Source: Planctomycetaceae bacterium
GTDB taxonomy: Bacteria; Planctomycetota; Planctomycetia; Pirellulales; Lacipirellulaceae
DNA length: 64,000 nt
Assembly (NCBI GenBank): GCA_002702655.1
Contig: PABB01000067.1
Location: 1 to 64,000, forward strand
Direction of reading: 5' to 3'
A model generated the notes under the pieces. The model saw nothing but the letters and a program-made list of their open reading frames with translations. It did not search any database and was not told the DNA's origin. Positions 60,233 through 64,000 of the stretch are shown one piece after another; within the stretch, counting starts at the first letter, position 1; every line of letters starts with the position of its first letter. A program made the translations under genes and the position numbers.

Positions 60233-60616
60233 TTAGCGGAGGTCCTTGACGCCCTTCTTGCCGGCGACGGTCTTCTTGGGGCCCTTGCGGGTGCGGGCGT
60301 TGGTCTTGGTGCGCTGACCGCGAACCGGCAAGCCGCGGCGATGCCGCAAGCCGCGGTAGCAGGCGATGTCCCGCAGACGCGAAATATTCTGGCTCACCTG
60401 CCGCCGCAGTTGACCTTCGACCGTGTAGTCCTTGTCGAGCAGCGCGGCAATGCGCGCCACTTCGTCTTCGGTCAACTCGCGAGCACGGGCCTGCGGATCG
60501 ACGCCCGCCTTGTGGCACAACTCGCGGGCCGTCTTCGGGCCGACGCCGTACAGATAGGTCAGCGAAATGGCCGTCGGCCGATCCGCCGGGATGTCAACGC
60601 CCTGCAAACGAGGCAT
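60233..60616 (-). CDS. rpsM: 30S ribosomal protein S13
   Basis: 127 residues. [38 protein letters not shown] and the C-terminal [20 protein letters not shown] match S13 completely. Follows rpmJ, precedes rpsK. Confidence 0.97.
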   Translation of the reverse strand: MPRLQGVDIPADRPTAISLTYLYGVGPKTARELCHKAGVDPQARARELTEDEVARIAALLDKDYTVEGQLRRQVSQNISRLRDIACYRGLRHRRGLPVRGQRTKTNARTRKGPKKTVAGKKGVKDLR

Positions 60617-60704
60617 GGTGAACTCTCAACAAATCACTTGGTTATACGGAAACGCCGCCCGGCACGACTCGCCGAGCCATGCCGCGCGATCGCTCACAGG
60701 CGGC

Positions 60705-60818
60705 CTAGCCCTGGCGTTGCTTGTGGCGGGGGTTGGCGCACACGACGTAAACCACGCCGCGGCGGCGCACCACCTTGCACTTGTCGCACATCCGCTTGAC
60801 GCTGGCTCGGACTTTCAT
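60705..60818 (-). CDS. rpmJ: 50S ribosomal protein L36
   Basis: 37 residues read directly from the sequence: [20 protein letters not shown], then [17 protein letters not shown]. Zinc ligands C11, C14, C27 and H32 make this the zinc-binding form. Start ATG at 60818, stop TAG. Too short for typical frame lists. Placed between map and rpsM as in many bacteria, but infA, often found just upstream, is absent. Confidence 0.95.
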   Translation of the reverse strand: MKVRASVKRMCDKCKVVRRRGVVYVVCANPRHKQRQG

Positions 60819-61064
60819 GGCTCTCTACTCTCTCTCTCGCGGTGCGTCGCGCTCGCTCGCGCTGATTCGCGACTCGCTCGCGCGGGGGCTGACCCCAAGC
60901 GACAATTAGCGAAACATGACAATGTAAGGGGTCGACGGAGACTTCGGCAAGGGGGTCGGCACGAGAATTGCCGCCATTCGCCCCGGCCCCGCTAGCAGCG
61001 TCTGCCTGGGGCCAGTTTGACGGTATTCTCGGCTGACCTGCGTGGGCCCAACCCGCTCGCGGGC

Positions 61065-61880
61065 TCACGCCCCGACCAACTCCTTTTCGGCCGGAGTGGC
61101 AGGCCCGACGGTCAACAACTGCGGGCCGTCGTTGGTGATCGCAATGGTGTGCTCAAAATGGGCGCTGGGCTTGCCGTCGGCGGTGACCTGGGTCCAGTGG
61201 TCCTTCAGCAGCCGCACCCGCTTGGTGCCCATGTTGACCATCGGCTCCACGGCGATCACCAGCCCGGGCTCGATGCGGAAATCGCCGCTGCCCCGTAGCG
61301 ACCGACTGGGAAAGTTGGGCACCTGGGGATCTTCGTGCATGTCGCGGCCGATCCCGTGACCCACGAAACACTCGACCGTCGAGTAGCCGTGGTCCCGGAT
61401 GTACTTGGCCATTTCGCGGGCGATGGCGCTCCAGTAGCTCTTGGAGTGCATCAGGTCGATGGCCAGTTGCAGCACGCCCTGGGTCGCGTCGAGCAACCGC
61501 TGCACGTTGGGGGACACTTGCCCCACGCTGTACGTATAAGCGGCGTCGCCGCACCACCCGCCCAGACGACACCCCGTGTCGATGCTGACAATGTCGCCCT
61601 CGACCAGCGGCTCGTCGGTGGGGATGCCGTGCACGACCGCCTCGTTGAGGCTCATGCAGGTCACCGCCGGGAACGGCGGCTTGTTCTTCACCGTATTGGG
61701 GTAGTTCTTAAACAGCGGGGTGGCGTCGATGCTGTCGAAGTACTCCTCGATCGCCAGGTCGATTTGCCGGGTGGTGGCGCCCGGCTTGATCATCCGCGCA
61801 GCGATTTGGTGCGCGCGCCAGACCGCCAGCCCGGCACGGCGCATCTTGCCAATTTCGCGCATGGATTTCAGATGCAACAT
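61065..61880 (-). CDS. map: Methionine aminopeptidase, type I
   Basis: 271 residues, normal length. Removes the initiator methionine. Metal-binding residues are visible: Asp in SIDTGC, Asp in WCGDAAYTYSVG, His in GHGIGRDMHEDP, Glu in AVEPMV and Glu in FEHTIAI. Lies between adk and rpmJ on the minus strand; 46 bases after adk. Confidence 0.96.
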   Translation of the reverse strand: MLHLKSMREIGKMRRAGLAVWRAHQIAARMIKPGATTRQIDLAIEEYFDSIDATPLFKNYPNTVKNKPPFPAVTCMSLNEAVVHGIPTDEPLVEGDIVSIDTGCRLGGWCGDAAYTYSVGQVSPNVQRLLDATQGVLQLAIDLMHSKSYWSAIAREMAKYIRDHGYSTVECFVGHGIGRDMHEDPQVPNFPSRSLRGSGDFRIEPGLVIAVEPMVNMGTKRVRLLKDHWTQVTADGKPSAHFEHTIAITNDGPQLLTVGPATPAEKELVGA

Positions 61881-61925
61881 AACCGCTCGCCCGGGGCCGA
61901 CTGGTCGGCCCGGCAGGCACTCCGC

Positions 61926-62474
61926 TTATTGGCACAAGGCCACGAGACGCTCGAACACTTCGTCGGGCGTGCCCAGGCCGTCGACCGCGTGCATGACGCC
62001 GCGCGCGGTGTAGTAGTGGATCAGCGGCTCGGTGAGCCGCTCGTATTGTTCCAGCCGCTTGGCGATGACGTCCTGGTCGTCGTCGGTGCGGCCGCGTTTG
62101 GACAGTCGCTCGAGAATCACCTCGCGCGCCACGACGATCTGCACGACGCGATCGACCGGCGTCCCGTGCTCGGCCAGCCACTCGTCGAGCGCCACGGCCT
62201 GCGGCTCGGTGCGGGGAAAGCCGTCGAGCACGAAGCCCTGCCGGCAATCCGGCTGCTCGAGTCGGTCCTCGACAATCTGCAGCACCAACGCGTCGGGCGC
62301 CAGCTTGCCCTGGTCCATGTAGATGCCGGCTTCGATGCCCAGCGGCGTTCCTTCACGCCGCGCTGCACGCAGCATATCGCCGGTCGAGAGGTGCGGTACG
62401 CCCAGGCGCTCGCACAATCGGACCGCTTGCGTTCCCTTGCCCACGCCGGGAGCGCCAAACAATACAATTCGCAT
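61926..62474 (-). CDS. adk: Adenylate kinase (short form)
   Basis: 182 residues. P-loop GAPGVGKGT, the AMP-site motif STGDMLR and the GFVLDGFPRT motif are clear; the LID is the short type (KRGRTDDD) without a zinc site. Interconverts ATP, ADP and AMP. Between secY and map in the operon. Confidence 0.96.
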   Translation of the reverse strand: MRIVLFGAPGVGKGTQAVRLCERLGVPHLSTGDMLRAARREGTPLGIEAGIYMDQGKLAPDALVLQIVEDRLEQPDCRQGFVLDGFPRTEPQAVALDEWLAEHGTPVDRVVQIVVAREVILERLSKRGRTDDDQDVIAKRLEQYERLTEPLIHYYTARGVMHAVDGLGTPDEVFERLVALCQ

Positions 62475-62552
62475 GACAGACCTCTCGCCCTTCGCGGCGA
62501 GGCGGGCAACGCCTGACGGCAGAGGTCCACTGCCCGGCGAGGCGGACCTCTC

Positions 62553-63941
62553 TCAGGACTTCTCGAGCAATCCGGTGTAGTTGCGCATCACAAGGTGACT
62601 ATCAATCTTCTGCACCAGGTCAAACGCGACGCTCACGGCAATCAGCAAACCAGTACCGCCGTAGAAACTGGCGACCGTGAACGACACGCCCAGACTGCTG
62701 GAAATCATCGTGGGAATGATCGCCACCAAGGCCAGGAAGCCGGCCCCGACGTAGGTGATCCGCACCATGACTTTTTCCAGATAATCGGCCGTTCGTTTGC
62801 CGGGTCGGTACCCCGGGATGAACGAGCCGTAGTTTTTCAGGTTCTCGGAGACGTCCTTCGGGTTGAAGGTGATCGCCGTCCAGAAGAAGCAGAAGAAGTA
62901 AATCAGGGCCACGTAGCTGATGGCGTAGACGAAGCCGCCGCCGCGGGCGAACGCGTCGGCCGCGCCGGTGAACAACCGTCCCCAAAAGCTCCCCTGGTCC
63001 CAGTTGAGTCCCGCCAGCCACCCAAACAACAAAGCGGGCAGCATCAGCAGACTGCTGGCAAAGATGATCGGCATGACGCCGGCCTGGTTGACTTTGAGCG
63101 GCAGGAAGTTCTTGCCGCCGCCCATCACGCGACGACCGCGGATGTGCTTGGCGCTTTGCATGGGGATGCGTCTCTGGCCGAGGGTGATATAGACCACCCC
63201 CACCACGACCCCGAAGAACATCAACGCCAGCAGCAGCAATTGTTCGATGCCCAGGTTGCCGCCGCCGCTGCTGATGCTCACTTCGCTCTTAGCGATCAGC
63301 TCGCCGAAGGCGCCCGGCATGCGCGCCAGGATGCCGGCCATAATCAGCAGGCTGATGCCGTTGCCGATGCCAAACTCGTCGATCTGCTCGCCGACCCACA
63401 TCAGAAAGATGGTGCCGGCGGTCATGGTGAGCACGCCGATCAGTTTGGAACTGAAGTAGATATTGCCCGTGTCGGGGTTCACAAACGCCGAGGAGAGCAT
63501 CGTGTACGCGCCGGTCGTGTCTTTTTGCAGCACGTAGGCGTTGACGTAGATCCAGCTTTGGATCAAGCAGATGAGCACCGTTGCATAGCGCGTGTACTCG
63601 TTGATCTTCTTGCGGCCCGCCTCGCCTTCCTTCTGCAGTCGCTCCAGCGGCGGATAGACGCTGCCCAGCAGCTGAAAGATAATCGACGCCGAGATATACG
63701 GCATGATGCCCAGGCCGAAGATCGTGACGTTGGACAACTGGGTGGCGCTGAACACGGCCACCTGGTTGAGCACGTCAGTCAGGCCGCCGCCCTGTTCGGT
63801 GATGGCGGCCATCTTTTCGCTGTCGACGATGTGCAGCGGGACCTGAAAGCCCAGGCGGTAGACGCCCAGCAGAGCCAAGGTCAGCAGAATCTTGTTTCGC
63901 AGTTCGGGAATCTGCCAAACAACGCGAATCTTTTCCCACAT
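62553..63941 (-). CDS. secY: Protein translocase subunit SecY
   Basis: 462 residues from ATG 63941; the frame runs further upstream but the family starts near MWEKIRVVWQIPELRNKIL. Ten membrane helices; GLGIMPYISASIIFQLL, GEQIDEFGIGNGISLLIMAG and GYRPGKRTADYL are SecY signatures. Forms the inner-membrane protein-conducting channel with SecE and SecG. The upstream ribosomal genes (rplO and others) lie beyond the window. Confidence 0.97.
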   Translation of the reverse strand: MWEKIRVVWQIPELRNKILLTLALLGVYRLGFQVPLHIVDSEKMAAITEQGGGLTDVLNQVAVFSATQLSNVTIFGLGIMPYISASIIFQLLGSVYPPLERLQKEGEAGRKKINEYTRYATVLICLIQSWIYVNAYVLQKDTTGAYTMLSSAFVNPDTGNIYFSSKLIGVLTMTAGTIFLMWVGEQIDEFGIGNGISLLIMAGILARMPGAFGELIAKSEVSISSGGGNLGIEQLLLLALMFFGVVVGVVYITLGQRRIPMQSAKHIRGRRVMGGGKNFLPLKVNQAGVMPIIFASSLLMLPALLFGWLAGLNWDQGSFWGRLFTGAADAFARGGGFVYAISYVALIYFFCFFWTAITFNPKDVSENLKNYGSFIPGYRPGKRTADYLEKVMVRITYVGAGFLALVAIIPTMISSSLGVSFTVASFYGGTGLLIAVSVAFDLVQKIDSHLVMRNYTGLLEKS

Positions 63942-64000
63942 GTGCCGTGCGTCCTCTCGCGCGAGCGCCGCTGAATCAGTTGCAGTCACCCAGCGGAACT

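Overview
The window looks like a chromosomal segment from a GC-rich planctomycete, most likely order Pirellulales. The sequence supports this through a BlaI/M56 pair tied to a polysaccharide-export/HEAT protein, a PEP-CTERM exoprotein, several membrane or exported proteins starting with an R-F-R-L-type N-terminal segment, an EIIA-SLC4 transporter fusion, and a great number of small palindromic repeats in and between genes. No rRNA, tRNA, CRISPR array, prophage or recognisable transposase was seen. The species assignment is an inference.

Layout. 0.1-5.3 kb: a CopZ-N-like metallochaperone, an M50 site-2 protease, an HDOD protein and an exported CBM9-like protein. 5.4-12 kb: BlaI repressor, M56 (BlaR1-like) peptidase and, after a single in-frame TAG, a 1385-codon reading frame with polysaccharide-export and HEAT-like regions. 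12-16 kb: an RNase HII-like protein, SixA and a PYROXD2-like oxidoreductase. 16-19 kb: a gene-poor, repeat-rich stretch with small membrane proteins and a degraded paralogue. 19-25.7 kb: SufU and SufS, a SelW-like protein, M48 protease, GNAT, a molybdenum-carrier-like protein, a PA0069-type radical SAM enzyme and FxsA. 25.8-29 kb: a peroxide-defence group (membrane-tethered di-haem peroxidase, 2-Cys peroxiredoxin, Tpx). 29-36 kb: a TPR protein and the overlapping obg-coaX-mnmE-like operon with rpmA upstream. 36-43 kb: exported proteins, an RCK-linked Na+/H+ antiporter and the EIIA-SLC4 bicarbonate transporter. 43-57 kb: PEP-CTERM protein, DUF3891 protein, class II aldolase, a lipoprotein, a 1413-residue exported protein, a GH92 mannosidase with a deleted GH92 relic beside it, and a putative metallopeptidase. 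57-64 kb: the transcription/translation operon secY-adk-map-rpmJ-rpsM-rpsK-rpsD-rpoA-rplQ, all on the minus strand.

The most unusual feature is the repeat content. At least 16 sequence families of short hairpins, mostly as inverted doublets, occur in more than 25 places. Several have a GTAG, GTGG or GTGC tetranucleotide at the foot of the hairpin, the layout of REP/REPIN elements mobilised by RAYT-type transposases. They lie between genes and also, in frame, inside conserved genes: three in the RNase HII-like gene, one in the mnmE-like gene, one in the export protein. One element sits inside another. I label the families A to P.

Starts were moved downstream of the longest frame where a signal peptide, a ribosome binding site or the family's usual N-terminus argued for it. 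Function is inferred from motifs and remembered family features only; no database search was possible.
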